Part shown: piece after piece, positions 7,255 through 15,418 of the stretch | Layout of the letters: every line of letters starts with the position of its first letter | Position numbering within the stretch: the stretch's first letter is position 1 | Assembly (NCBI GenBank): GCA_036504335.1 | Contig: DASXVJ010000024.1 | Coordinates: 1-64,000 of the forward strand | Direction of reading: 5' to 3' | DNA: 64,000 nt | From: Fen-183 sp036504335 | GTDB taxonomy: Bacteria; Acidobacteriota; Thermoanaerobaculia; UBA5066 | Notes under the pieces: generated by a model | Database searches by the model: none | What the model saw: only the letters and a program-made list of their open reading frames with translations | Told to the model about the DNA's origin: nothing | Translations under genes and position numbers: made by a program

Positions 7255-8679
7255 CTACTTCACGCCCGTGACGGCGTAGTCCTGCGGCGCGAAGAGGAGC
7301 CGCGCGATCGGTGCGAGGCGCGGGTCTTTCGCGGCCTCGGCCGAGAGGCCCTCGCTCTCGGGCACGGGCGAGCGGAAATCGACGGAGACGTCCCGGAATC
7401 CGCTCGCCGTGAGCAGCTGCGCGAGGGAGGGCGCCGGCACCGGCCGCACGTGCGTGAGGTCCATCCAGAACCAGCGCATCGCGTAGACCGACTCCGGGTT
7501 GACCGTCTCGAAGAGCACGCGCCCGCCCGCGGCGAGCTTCCGGGCGGAAAGCTCGACGAGGTCGAACAGCGACGACGGCGCGAGGTGCTCGACGACCTGG
7601 AATGCCGTGATCCCGCCGAGCGAGCCGTCCGGCCGGGCCGAGAGCCACGCGAAGAGGTCGGCTGCGTCCACGGCGAGTTTCTTCTCCTTCGCGCGCGCGG
7701 CCATGACGGGGTTCGCGTCGCAGCCGACGCCTTTCACGCCCTCGGCCGCGAGCGCCTCGAGAAACTCGCCCCGGCCGCAGCCCAGGTCCGCGACGGGTCC
7801 CGGGGCCCCGCGGAAGAGCGCCGCGTCGGTCTTCTGCCGGCGGCGGATCTCGTCCTCGCTGCCGCGGAAATGCTCCTCGAAGTTCACGTAGAGGCCCGCA
7901 CGCAGCGGGTCGTCGGCGCGGAGAACGCCTCTTGCTTCGGACCCTCGCGCCTCCGGCGGCGCCGCGCCACCCGCGACGTTCTGCAAAGTGCCTCGAAGGG
8001 AAGACCATTCGAGGCGAAACATGCGCAGCGCCTCGTGCGCCTCGTCGAGCCGTCGCCCGCTCGCTTCCCTTTCAGAAGAATCTCTTTCTCTCTCCCGGGC
8101 GAGCGCCTCGAAGCGCGTGTCGCGGTCCTTCTCGAGCGCGTCGACCCGCCTGAGGCCGGCGCCGAGGTCCCTCGACAGCGCGTCGCGGTCGGCGTCCAGC
8201 CCGGTTCGCAGGTCCGCCAGCGCTTCCTGAAGTCGGCCCGCCGCGTCCGCACCGATGCGCACCGCAGCCTCCTCGGCGCGGCGCGCCGCGTCGCGGGCGG
8301 CTCCGGCTGAGGCCGAGACGTCGCGCAGGGCCGTTTCCGTCTCGAGGAGAGCCCCGCGCACGGCCTCGAGAAGCGCCGAGTTGAACGTCGATTGGTCGCG
8401 CGTGACGATGCGCAGGAGCCTGAGCAGCGCGGCCTTGAGCGGGCGCAGCGCCGCCTCGGCGGGAAGGACCGGGCTCACGAACCGGCCGGCGTTCTCGAGG
8501 AGCGCGCGCGGCCATTCGTAGGCCGGCCCGGGCCCGGCGCCGGCCGACCCAGGTCGTGCGCCGGAGCGCGACTCGAGGCCCGAGGCGTGACTCGCGGAGA
8601 TCGCCGAGATCTGCGCCACGAGGTCCCGGGCGAGGGCGGCTGGGTCGCGGCCGGCCGCGTCGTCCTTGTTCGGGCTCAT
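7255..8679 (-). CDS. coiled-coil SAM-dependent methyltransferase of a surface-glycan cluster
   Basis: A 474-residue protein with two parts. Residues about 100-240 are Ala/Arg/Glu-rich heptad-like helix (DAARRAEEAA, REREASGRRLDEAHE), a likely coiled coil. From about 285 there is a class I methyltransferase: motif I VADLGCGRGEFLEAL, then VGCDANPVMAARAKEKKL, and GITAFQVVEHL as motif IV. The final part ends TGVK. Long-coiled-coil methyltransferases next to GT4 genes recall WbdD-type chain-length regulators of O-antigen, though no kinase domain is seen here. It heads the leftward cluster and shares an upstream palindrome with the divergent TolB-like gene. Confidence 0.82.
   Translation of the reverse strand: MSPNKDDAAGRDPAALARDLVAQISAISASHASGLESRSGARPGSAGAGPGPAYEWPRALLENAGRFVSPVLPAEAALRPLKAALLRLLRIVTRDQSTFNSALLEAVRGALLETETALRDVSASAGAARDAARRAEEAAVRIGADAAGRLQEALADLRTGLDADRDALSRDLGAGLRRVDALEKDRDTRFEALARERERDSSEREASGRRLDEAHEALRMFRLEWSSLRGTLQNVAGGAAPPEARGSEARGVLRADDPLRAGLYVNFEEHFRGSEDEIRRRQKTDAALFRGAPGPVADLGCGRGEFLEALAAEGVKGVGCDANPVMAARAKEKKLAVDAADLFAWLSARPDGSLGGITAFQVVEHLAPSSLFDLVELSARKLAAGGRVLFETVNPESVYAMRWFWMDLTHVRPVPAPSLAQLLTASGFRDVSVDFRSPVPESEGLSAEAAKDPRLAPIARLLFAPQDYAVTGVK
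8065..8092 (-). repeat. dispersed AT-rich element, copy in the coiled-coil methyltransferase
   Basis: The reverse strand reads GAGATTCTTCTGAAAGGG followed by AAGCGAG, with a polypurine run on its 5' side. It encodes ERDSSEREAS in the coiled coil. Confidence 0.55.
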
Positions 8680-8698
8680 CTGTCGCTTATATTAAGCG
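8666..8698. promoter_or_regulatory. divergent promoter region with a perfect CGCTTA palindrome
   Basis: CGCTTA (8684-8689), a TAT spacer and TAAGCG (8693-8698) form a perfect 15-bp palindrome in the 25-base gap between the divergent methyltransferase and TolB-like genes. A TATATT -10 candidate (8688-8693) lies inside it, 16 bases after TTGTTC (8666-8671). Transcription would start only a few bases before the rightward ATG at 8705. The palindrome could be an operator controlling both genes. Confidence 0.45.
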
Positions 8699-8704
8699 TG
8701 AAAC

Positions 8705-9793
8705 ATGCAAAACCTCCGCAGGCCCCTCGCACTGGTCGGCGCCGTCCTCGCGGGTTTCGCCGCCTTCGCCGCCGACGGCCCGCCTCCCAATCCTTTCGAA
8801 GGAACCCTCTCCCCTCTCTCGTACGAAGGCGAGAAACACATCGCGAACGTCCGCCAGCTCACGTTCGGGGGCGAAAACGCCGAGGCCTACTGGTCGGCGG
8901 ACGGGAAGAAGCTCATTTTCCAGTCCACGCGGCCGCCCTATGCATGCGACCAGATCTTCGAGATGGACGCCGGCAACCCGGAGAAGACGACGCGCCTGCT
9001 CTCGACCGGAAAGGGCCGGACGACGTGCGCGTACTTCTTCCCCGACGGGAAGCGTTTCCTCTACGCCTCGACGCACCTCGGAGGCGACGCCTGCCCGCCC
9101 CCGCCCGACATGTCGCACGGTTACGTCTGGGCGCTCTTCCCCGAGTACGACATCTTCTCCGCGAACGCCGACGGATCCGGCCTCAAGCGGCTCACGACGA
9201 CGCCGGGCTACGACGCCGAGGCCACGATCTCCACGGACGGCAAGCGGATCGTCTTCACGTCGGCCCGCGACGGCGACCTCGAGCTCTACGCGATGGACGC
9301 CGATGGCGGGAACGTGAAGCGCCTCACGAACACGGTCGGCTACGACGGGGGCGCCTTCTTCTCGGACGACGGGCAGTGGCTCGTCTATCGGGCGCACCAC
9401 CCGACGGAGCCGAAGGCCGTCGAGAGCTTCAAGGCGCTCCTCGCCCGCTCGCTGATCAAGCCGACCACGCTGGAGATCCGCGTCATGCGCGCCGACGGGA
9501 CGGGAGACCGCCAGGTCACGTCGAACGGCGCCGCGAACTTCGCGCCGTTCTTCTTCCGCGGCGGGCACGACCGGATCCTCTTCTGCTCGAACGCGGCGGA
9601 CCCGAAGGGACGGAACTTCGACCTGTGGGCCGTGAACGCGGACGGCGCGGACCTCGAGCGCGTCACGTTCAACCCGACGTTCGACGGCTTCCCGATGTTC
9701 TCCCCGGACGGCAAGCGCCTCGCGTTCTGTTCGAACCGCCACAACGCGAAGGCCGGCGACACGAACGTCTTCGTCGCGGACTGGGTCCCGTGA
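8705..9793 (+). CDS. TolB-like WD40/PD40 beta-propeller protein, secreted
   Basis: A 362-residue protein with a cleavable signal (ends near AFAADG) and repeated PD40 blades: ENAEAYWSADGKKLIFQS, CAYFFPDGKRFLYAS, DAEATISTDGKRIVFTS, GGAFFSDDGQWLVY, FAPFFFRGGHDRILF and FDGFPMFSPDGKRLAF. Six blades fit the TolB C-terminal propeller. It lacks the N-terminal TolB domain, so it is a propeller-only periplasmic protein; such proteins bind peptides, glycans or metal, and the partner is not evident. A small membrane-protein gene follows after 14 bases, probably co-transcribed. Confidence 0.85.
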   Translation: MQNLRRPLALVGAVLAGFAAFAADGPPPNPFEGTLSPLSYEGEKHIANVRQLTFGGENAEAYWSADGKKLIFQSTRPPYACDQIFEMDAGNPEKTTRLLSTGKGRTTCAYFFPDGKRFLYASTHLGGDACPPPPDMSHGYVWALFPEYDIFSANADGSGLKRLTTTPGYDAEATISTDGKRIVFTSARDGDLELYAMDADGGNVKRLTNTVGYDGGAFFSDDGQWLVYRAHHPTEPKAVESFKALLARSLIKPTTLEIRVMRADGTGDRQVTSNGAANFAPFFFRGGHDRILFCSNAADPKGRNFDLWAVNADGADLERVTFNPTFDGFPMFSPDGKRLAFCSNRHNAKAGDTNVFVADWVP

Positions 9794-9807
9794 GCAAAGG
9801 AAGGCCG

Positions 9808-9930
9808 ATGGAGAAGCTCGCGAAGCTCGCCAGGACCTACGACCACCTCGTGCCCTGGCTGCTCCTCGCCGTGATCGGCGGCGCGACGCTGGCGGTCCTG
9901 CAGGTCCTCGTCGTCAGGCTCCTGCACTAG
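9808..9930 (+). CDS. 40-residue single-pass membrane protein
   Basis: The frame reads MEKLAKLARTYDHLVPWL and then a hydrophobic helix (about 16-39) ending VVRLLH. The ATG has AAAGGAAGG seven bases upstream and lies 14 bases after the TolB-like stop. A short basic or amphipathic head followed by one transmembrane helix is typical of small membrane regulators or assembly factors; function unknown. Its last 17 bases overlap the 3' end of the converging transporter gene. It would be missed by length filters. Confidence 0.65.
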   Translation: MEKLAKLARTYDHLVPWLLLAVIGGATLAVLQVLVVRLLH

Positions 9931-11017
9931 GCGCGGTGGCGCGCGAGTCCTTCGACATCTCGCGGAGGATCCTCACGAGCATCACGCCCACCGCGAGGGA
10001 CATCGGCCCGACGAAGACGCCGAGAAGGCCGAACGCCGTGAGGCCGCCGAAGACGCCGAGGAAGACGAGGACCGTCGAGAGCTCGCTGCCCTTCTTCCCG
10101 ATCAGCAGCGGCTTGAGGACGTTGTCCGCGAGCGTGGACGTCACGAGGACGTTCCAGAGAAGAAACGCGATCGCGGTCCCCGTGCGTCCCTTGACGAAGA
10201 GGACGACGAGCGCCGGCCCCCAGACGATCGCCGTCCCCCCGACCGGAAGGAGCGAGAGGATGCTCATCGCCACGCCCGCGAGGATCGCCGAGGGCAGGCC
10301 CGCCGCGACCCACGCGAGGGCGCCCGACGTGCCCTGGATGATCGCGCAGAGGATCGATCCCTTGAAGATGGACTCGAGCATGCTGCCGAGCGAGCGCACG
10401 ATCCGCCGCCGTTCGGCGTCCTCGATCGGGATGAGGTCCGTGAGGGCCTCCACGATGCCCTCGCCGTCGCGCAGGAGGAAGAAGAGCAGGAAGAGCGTCA
10501 GGACGAACGTGAGCAGGATGTCGAAAAACGAGAGCACGGCGGCCCCGCCCGCGGACGCGAGCACCGAAGAGGCCTTCTTCGCGATCTCCAGGGCCCGGGC
10601 CTGAAGGTCCTCCGGCGAGAGCCCGACCGTGTCCCGGACCCAGTTCTGCGCGCGTTCGACGCCCGGGATCGCGAGCACATCGTTCCACGAGCGCACGTCG
10701 CTCTCCTTCAGCTTGTGGCCGATTGCCGTGGCGGCGCCGGCCGCCTGGTTCAGGATCGCCGCGCCCAGGACCACGGCCGGCAGGAGGACGACGAGCGCCA
10801 CCGCCAGGGTGAAGAGGCCGGCCGCGAGGTCCTGGCGCTTTCCGGCCCGGGCGCGCACCTTTGCCCAGAGAGGCCAGAGCGCCACCGCGACCACCGAGGC
10901 CCAGAGGATCCCGCCGAAGAACGGGCGCAGGACGACGAAGCTCAGGGTCCCGACGGCCACGAGGAGGGCGAGCAGGAAGACGACGGGATAGAGGTGAGCA
11001 GAACGGAACTGAGGCAT
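9914..11017 (-). CDS. AI-2E/PerM family transporter
   Basis: A 367-residue polytopic membrane protein. The start ATG at 11017 gives MPQFRSAHLYPVVFLLALLVAVGT, the first transmembrane helix. Paired helices at about 10-60 and 70-95, a soluble segment with the DTVGLSPEDL stretch, and C-terminal helices with SILSLLPVGGTAIVWGPA and DNVLKPLLIGKKGSELSTVLVFLGVFGGLTAFGLLGVFVGP are the family's hallmark (the DN..kP and GGl..fGl.G.f.GP motifs). Members export AI-2 or act as ion antiporters; the substrate is unknown here. A TATGAT -10-like box sits 10 bases before the start. Confidence 0.9.
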   Translation of the reverse strand: MPQFRSAHLYPVVFLLALLVAVGTLSFVVLRPFFGGILWASVVAVALWPLWAKVRARAGKRQDLAAGLFTLAVALVVLLPAVVLGAAILNQAAGAATAIGHKLKESDVRSWNDVLAIPGVERAQNWVRDTVGLSPEDLQARALEIAKKASSVLASAGGAAVLSFFDILLTFVLTLFLLFFLLRDGEGIVEALTDLIPIEDAERRRIVRSLGSMLESIFKGSILCAIIQGTSGALAWVAAGLPSAILAGVAMSILSLLPVGGTAIVWGPALVVLFVKGRTGTAIAFLLWNVLVTSTLADNVLKPLLIGKKGSELSTVLVFLGVFGGLTAFGLLGVFVGPMSLAVGVMLVRILREMSKDSRATAPSAGA

Positions 11018-11059
11018 GACCCGTCGATCATACGAAAGACGTTGATAAACTGGTGGGTT

Positions 11060-12019
11060 ATGCGGCCTGCCGTGGCGCGCGTTCCGCGCCGTCCTCCCCC
11101 TCCCGAGCCCTCGGACCCGGCCGCCCTCTCGCGGGCGGCGATGGCGTTCGCGCTCGCGCGGGGGTTCGCGGCGGCCGGGGTACTCGCGGCCTCTCGTCCC
11201 GTGACCTGGGAGACGTACCGCGACTGGCTCCGCGAGGGCCGGCATGCGGAGATGGCCTACCTCGAGCGCGACGCGGCCGCCCGGATGCGCTTCGACTCGA
11301 TCCTGCCGTTCACGAAGTCGGTGATCGCCGTCGCCCGCGCCGTGCCGGGATCGGGCCGCGGGAACGTGGCCGCGTACGCGCGGGGCGAGGACTACCACCG
11401 CGTCGTGCGGCGCCACCTCAAGGACGTGATCGAGGACCTGAAGCCGCTCGCGCCGAAGGGCTCGCACTTCCGCGTGTGCGTCGACACCGCGCCGCTTCTC
11501 GAGCGCGAGATCGCGGTCCGGGCGGGCCTCGGCTTCATCGGCAAGAACGGCATGCTCATCGTCCCGGGCCTCGGCTCGCACGTCGTGCTCGGCGAGATCC
11601 TCACGGACGTCGCGCTCGCGCCCTCCGCCTCGCCGTTCGCCGATGGCGCGGACCGCTGCGGATCGTGCACGGCCTGCCTCGAAGCGTGCCCGACGCAGGC
11701 CTTCGTCGCGCCGAGGGTCCTCGACTCGGCGAAGTGCCTCTCGTACCTCACGATCGAGAAACGCGGGCCTTTCACGGACGTCGAGGAGGCCGCGCTGAAC
11801 GGGCGGCTCTTCGGCTGCGACGACTGTCAGGACGCCTGCCCCTTCAACGCGGCCCTGGGCCCGGCCGGACCCGCGCGCGGACCCGCGGCGTCGCTCGATC
11901 CGGAGGAGATCCTCGCTCTCGACGAGGAGGGCTTCCGCGCCCGGTTCTTCGACTCCGCGATCTGGCGCGCCACGCGGAGCGGGCTCTTGCGGAATGCGCG
12001 TGCCGCGGTGAAGCGGTGA
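11060..12019 (+). CDS. queG: epoxyqueuosine reductase
   Basis: QueG does the last step of queuosine synthesis in tRNA, reducing epoxyqueuosine with cobalamin and two 4Fe-4S clusters. The 319-residue protein has the QueG core: FRVCVDTAPLLERE with Asp142, GLGFIGKNGMLI, and the cluster motif CGSCTACLEACP (Cys200, 203, 206, 210) with Cys226 and CDDCQDACP (Cys253, 256, 260). The C-terminal HEAT-like domain of longer members is absent, as in many short QueG proteins. ATG 11060 was chosen because upstream sequence in this frame is antisense to the transporter. The stop overlaps the GTG of the next gene (GTGA). Confidence 0.93.
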   Translation: MRPAVARVPRRPPPPEPSDPAALSRAAMAFALARGFAAAGVLAASRPVTWETYRDWLREGRHAEMAYLERDAAARMRFDSILPFTKSVIAVARAVPGSGRGNVAAYARGEDYHRVVRRHLKDVIEDLKPLAPKGSHFRVCVDTAPLLEREIAVRAGLGFIGKNGMLIVPGLGSHVVLGEILTDVALAPSASPFADGADRCGSCTACLEACPTQAFVAPRVLDSAKCLSYLTIEKRGPFTDVEEAALNGRLFGCDDCQDACPFNAALGPAGPARGPAASLDPEEILALDEEGFRARFFDSAIWRATRSGLLRNARAAVKR

Positions 12020-12837
12020 GCGCGCCCGGCACGCTCCTCGTCGTGGCCGGCGTCTTCGTCCGAGACGGGCGGCTTCTGCTCGCGCGCCGGCCGGCGGGCC
12101 GCCCGTGGGCGGGCCTCTGGGAGTTTCCGGGCGGCAAGGTGGAGGCGGGCGAGACGCCCGAGGACGCCCTGGTGCGCGAATGGCGAGAAGAAATGGACGT
12201 GACTCCGGTGGGGCTGACCCCCTGGAGATTCGAGACCAGCGCCGGAGCCGCGCCGGACGGAGCGTCGCCACACGTGACGCTGTTGTTTCTTCGAATAGCT
12301 GGATTGGCCGGCGTGCCGCGCGCCGCCGGCGTGGACGCCGTCAGGTTCTCATCCGCGCCCGAGGCGCGCCTTCTTCCGACGCCGCCGCTCGACGCTCCTG
12401 CCCTCACATGGCTCATGGAAGAGGGGGGCGGCGTCTTCGCGGACACGGAGTCGGACGAGGGCCGCGACCTCGTTCGAGCGCTCGCCGACCGCTCCCCCTT
12501 CATAGAAAACTCCGACTCCCTCCCCTCGGTCCGTGCCCTGGCGTTCCGGAAACCCCGAAGGGACGGCGCGGGCACGGTCTCCGGCCTTCTCGTCGCGACG
12601 CCGGACGGCGGCGCGCGGGCGTACCGGAACGTCTGCCCCCACGTTCCGATCCCGCTCGACCGGGGCGGCGAGCCGCTCCTGACCGAGGAGGGCTTCCTCG
12701 CGTGCCGCAACCACGGCGCGCTCTTCGCGGTGGAGGACGGGTTCTGCGTGGCCGGGCCGTGCGCGGGCGAGTCGCTCGAGCCGATCCCGGTCGAGCCGCG
12801 CGGCGCAGGCTGGGCCCTTGCCGGAGGCGGAGCGTGA
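12016..12837 (+). CDS. fusion of a NUDIX (MutT-like) hydrolase and a Rieske 2Fe-2S domain
   Basis: A 273-residue protein from a GTG that overlaps the queG stop. Residues 1-155 are NUDIX: the box G40-x5-E46-x7-R54-E55-x-x-E58-E59 is complete, so pyrophosphatase activity (8-oxo-dGTP-type cleanup) is plausible. Residues about 172-273 are a small Rieske domain with CPH (Cys207, His209) and CRNH (Cys230, His233), the full 2Fe-2S ligand set. The junction (about 160-170) is encoded by a copy of the dispersed element. There is no stop, frameshift or second start between the halves. I do not know this as a standard fusion. Ferredoxin, queG and isocitrate dehydrogenase genes lie in the same run, which hints at redox chemistry. 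Confidence 0.85.
   Translation: MSAPGTLLVVAGVFVRDGRLLLARRPAGRPWAGLWEFPGGKVEAGETPEDALVREWREEMDVTPVGLTPWRFETSAGAAPDGASPHVTLLFLRIAGLAGVPRAAGVDAVRFSSAPEARLLPTPPLDAPALTWLMEEGGGVFADTESDEGRDLVRALADRSPFIENSDSLPSVRALAFRKPRRDGAGTVSGLLVATPDGGARAYRNVCPHVPIPLDRGGEPLLTEEGFLACRNHGALFAVEDGFCVAGPCAGESLEPIPVEPRGAGWALAGGGA
12283..12303 (+). repeat. dispersed AT-rich element, partial copy in the NUDIX domain
   Basis: The sequence reads GTTTCTTCGAATAGC; the core is exact and the right arm is missing. It encodes LLFLRIAG. Confidence 0.4.
12493..12518 (-). repeat. dispersed AT-rich element, diverged copy at the NUDIX-Rieske junction
   Basis: The reverse strand reads GGAGTTTTCTATGAAGGGG. It encodes SPFIENSDS exactly between the two domains of the fusion protein. 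Confidence 0.45.
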
Positions 12838-14120
12838 ACGACGGCCTGCTCCTCGCCCTCTACGTCCTCTGCGCGATGGGTTCGGCGTTCTTCTCGTCCG
12901 CCGAGACGGCGATCACGTCCGTCACCGACTCGGCGATCTTCCGGATGAAGAGCGAGGGGCGGCGGGGCGCCGAGCGTCTCGAGCGCCTGCGCGCGGACCT
13001 CCCGAAGACGCTCGGCACGCTCCTCGTCGGGAACACGCTCGCGAACGCCGCGGCCGGCTCGCTCGGCGCCGGCATCGCGATCTCGGCCTTCGGCGAAAAG
13101 TGGGGCGTCCTCGTCGCCACCGTCCTCACGTCGATCCTCCTCCTCGTCGTCGCCGAGGTCACGCCCAAGACGCTCGCCGCGCGCAGGCCCGAAGCGCTCT
13201 CGCTCCTCTTCGTCGGCCCCATCGAGACGTTCGTGAAGATCCTGACTCCCGCGACCGCCCTTCTCTCGGCCGTCGCGCGCTGGATCCTCGGGCCGTTCGG
13301 CGTCGAGGAGTCCGCCGACGTCACCGAGGAGGACGTCAAGAGCGTCATCTCCCTCTCGCGCGAGCAGGGCGGCCTCAAGCGCGAGGAGAGCGACCTCCTG
13401 CACGCCGTCCTCGCGTTCGGCGACACGCCGGTGCGCGACGCGATGGTGCCGGGGGCCCGGATCGTCTCGCTCGACGTCGCGTCGTCGTTCGAGCGGGTCG
13501 AAGCGGTCTGCCGCGAGCACCGTTACAGCCGCTACCCCGTCACGCGGGGCCACGAGGACGAGATCGTCGGGATCCTGCACGTCAAGGACCTCTTCGACGT
13601 GTCGGATGCCGAGGAGGCGACGTTCGATCTCTCGCGCTACCTGCGGCCCGCCGTTTTCGTCCCCGAGCTGAAGCGCGCCGAGGACCTCCTGCGCGAGATG
13701 CGGCGCCGCCGCTTCCACATGGCGGTCGTCGTGGCCGAGAGCGGCGCCGTCGCCGGCCTCGTCACGCTCGAGGACCTCATCGAGCAGATCGTCGGGGACA
13801 TCTTCGACGAGCACGACGAGCCCGCGCGGCCGCCCGTGGCCGAAGGGACTTCCCTGCTCGTCGAAGGAGGGTATCCTCTGGCCTCGCTCGAGCGGGATCT
13901 TGCCGTCTCGTTCGACGACCCGGAGGCCGAGACGGTCGCCGGTTTCCTCCTCCGCAAGTTCGGACGCATCCCCCGCGCGGGCGCCCGCACCCGCGCGGGC
14001 CGCGTCGAGTTCCTCGTCGAACGCGCCACTCCCCGGGCCATCGAGCGCGTTCGCATCCTCCGACCGGACGCTCCGCGGCCCGCGGGCGACGCCGACAACC
14101 GAAAGGCCATCCCAACTTGA
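12834..14120 (+). CDS. CNNM/CorC-like membrane protein (DUF21, CBS pair, transporter-associated domain)
   Basis: A 428-residue protein that starts at a GTG overlapping the previous stop. The N-terminal DUF21 domain (about 1-180) has FFSSAETAITSV and VGNTLANAAAGS with several transmembrane helices. A CBS pair follows (about 195-320, with VRDAMVPGARIVSLD and GILHVKDLFD), then the EDLIEQIVGDIFDEHDE motif and a CorC_HlyC domain to the C-terminus. Family members handle magnesium or cobalt efflux; 'hemolysin' is a historic name. Its stop overlaps the TTG start of the isocitrate dehydrogenase gene. Confidence 0.92.
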   Translation: MNDGLLLALYVLCAMGSAFFSSAETAITSVTDSAIFRMKSEGRRGAERLERLRADLPKTLGTLLVGNTLANAAAGSLGAGIAISAFGEKWGVLVATVLTSILLLVVAEVTPKTLAARRPEALSLLFVGPIETFVKILTPATALLSAVARWILGPFGVEESADVTEEDVKSVISLSREQGGLKREESDLLHAVLAFGDTPVRDAMVPGARIVSLDVASSFERVEAVCREHRYSRYPVTRGHEDEIVGILHVKDLFDVSDAEEATFDLSRYLRPAVFVPELKRAEDLLREMRRRRFHMAVVVAESGAVAGLVTLEDLIEQIVGDIFDEHDEPARPPVAEGTSLLVEGGYPLASLERDLAVSFDDPEAETVAGFLLRKFGRIPRAGARTRAGRVEFLVERATPRAIERVRILRPDAPRPAGDADNRKAIPT

Positions 14121-15124
14121 CTCCCAAAAATCGCATCGTGACCCTCGTCCCCGGAGACGGAATCGGCCCCGAGATCACGGCGGCCGTCGTGGAGATCCTC
14201 GCGGCCGCCGGCGCCCCCATCACGTGGGAGCGCCACGACGCCGGGGAAATCGCGTTCCGCGACACGGGCAATCCGCTTCCACCCGACATCGTGGCCTCCG
14301 TCCACCGCACCAAGGTCTGCCTCAAGGGCCCGGTCACGACCCCGATCGGCGGCGGCTACAAGAGCGTGAACGTCTCGCTCCGCCAGGCCCTCGACCTGTA
14401 CGCGAACCTCCGTCCCGTGAAGAACCTCCCGAACATCGCCTCGCGGTACGGAGACCTCGACCTCGTCGTCGTCCGCGAGAACACCGAGGACCTCTACTCG
14501 GGCATCGAGCACGTCGTCGTGCCGGGCGTCGTCGAGTCCATCAAGATCATCACGGAGAAGGCGTCCACGCGCATCGCGCGTTTTGCGTTCGAGTACGCCC
14601 GCACGCACGGCCGCCGGCGCATCACGGCCGTCCACAAGGCGAACATCATGAAGCTCTCGGACGGCCTCTTCCTCGACTGCTTCCGCACGGTCGCGAAGGA
14701 GTACGCGGACATCCAGGCCGACGACGTCATCGTGGACGCCGCGTGCATGAAGCTCGTGATGAACCCGAAGCAGTTCGACATGCTGCTGCTCGAGAACCTC
14801 TACGGCGACATCATCAGCGACCTCGCTTCCGGGCTCGTCGGCGGCCTCGGCATCACGCCCGGCGCCAACCTCGGAACGCAGTGCGCGGTGTTCGAGTCGG
14901 TGCACGGCTCGGCGCCCGACATCGCGGGCAAGGGCATCGCGAACCCGACCGCCCTCCTGCTCTCGGCGACGATGCTCCTCCGCCACATCGGCGAGGACGA
15001 GCGGGCCGCGCGCGTCGAGAAGGCCCTCAACGCCGCGATGGCCGACGGCAGCGCGAAGACGCGCGACGTCGGCGGCACGGCCACGACCGCCGCGTACGCC
15101 CAGGCGGTCATCGCCCGCCTCTGA
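14117..15124 (+). CDS. NAD-type isocitrate dehydrogenase (IDH3-like)
   Basis: A 335-residue beta-decarboxylating dehydrogenase from a TTG overlapping the upstream stop (TTGA). Motifs are LVPGDGIGPEI at the start, the substrate segment SVNVSLRQALDLYANLRP, VVVRENTEDLYSGIEH, the Lys/Asp catalytic set in TAVHKANIMK and NLYGDIISDLASGLVGGLG, and VHGSAPDIAGKGIANPTA. The SVNVSLRQ loop is typical of the eukaryote-like NAD-isocitrate dehydrogenases rather than isopropylmalate dehydrogenase. It makes 2-oxoglutarate and NADH. A ferredoxin gene overlaps its stop by one base. Confidence 0.88.
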   Translation: MTPKNRIVTLVPGDGIGPEITAAVVEILAAAGAPITWERHDAGEIAFRDTGNPLPPDIVASVHRTKVCLKGPVTTPIGGGYKSVNVSLRQALDLYANLRPVKNLPNIASRYGDLDLVVVRENTEDLYSGIEHVVVPGVVESIKIITEKASTRIARFAFEYARTHGRRRITAVHKANIMKLSDGLFLDCFRTVAKEYADIQADDVIVDAACMKLVMNPKQFDMLLLENLYGDIISDLASGLVGGLGITPGANLGTQCAVFESVHGSAPDIAGKGIANPTALLLSATMLLRHIGEDERAARVEKALNAAMADGSAKTRDVGGTATTAAYAQAVIARL

Positions 15125-15417
15125 TGCCGAAGATCGTCTTCCTGAACGAGGGCCGCCGCGCCGAGGTCGCCGCCGGCACGACCGTCCTGGCCGCGGCCGA
15201 CGCGCTGCGCGTCCCGATCGGGCGCGTCTGCGGCGGCGGCGGCACGTGCTCGACGTGCCGCGTCGAGGTCGTGGCCGGGGCGGAGAACCTCTCCCCGATC
15301 GACGAGAACGAGATCGCATACGAGCTCGGCCCGGGGGTCCGCCTCGCATGCCAGGCGCGCATCGCGGGCGACGTCGGCGTCCGGGTTCTCGTGATCCCGC
15401 GGACGCTGGTGGTGTGA
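15124..15417 (+). CDS. plant/adrenodoxin-type 2Fe-2S ferredoxin
   Basis: A 97-residue protein that starts in a TGATG overlap. The ligand motif is CGGGGTCSTC (about 36-45) with the fourth Cys in LACQAR near 78, the 2Fe-2S arrangement. It is an electron carrier; the partner is unknown but could be one of the adjacent Fe-S enzymes (QueG or the NUDIX-Rieske protein). Confidence 0.9.
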   Translation: MPKIVFLNEGRRAEVAAGTTVLAAADALRVPIGRVCGGGGTCSTCRVEVVAGAENLSPIDENEIAYELGPGVRLACQARIAGDVGVRVLVIPRTLVV

Positions 15418-15418
15418 C

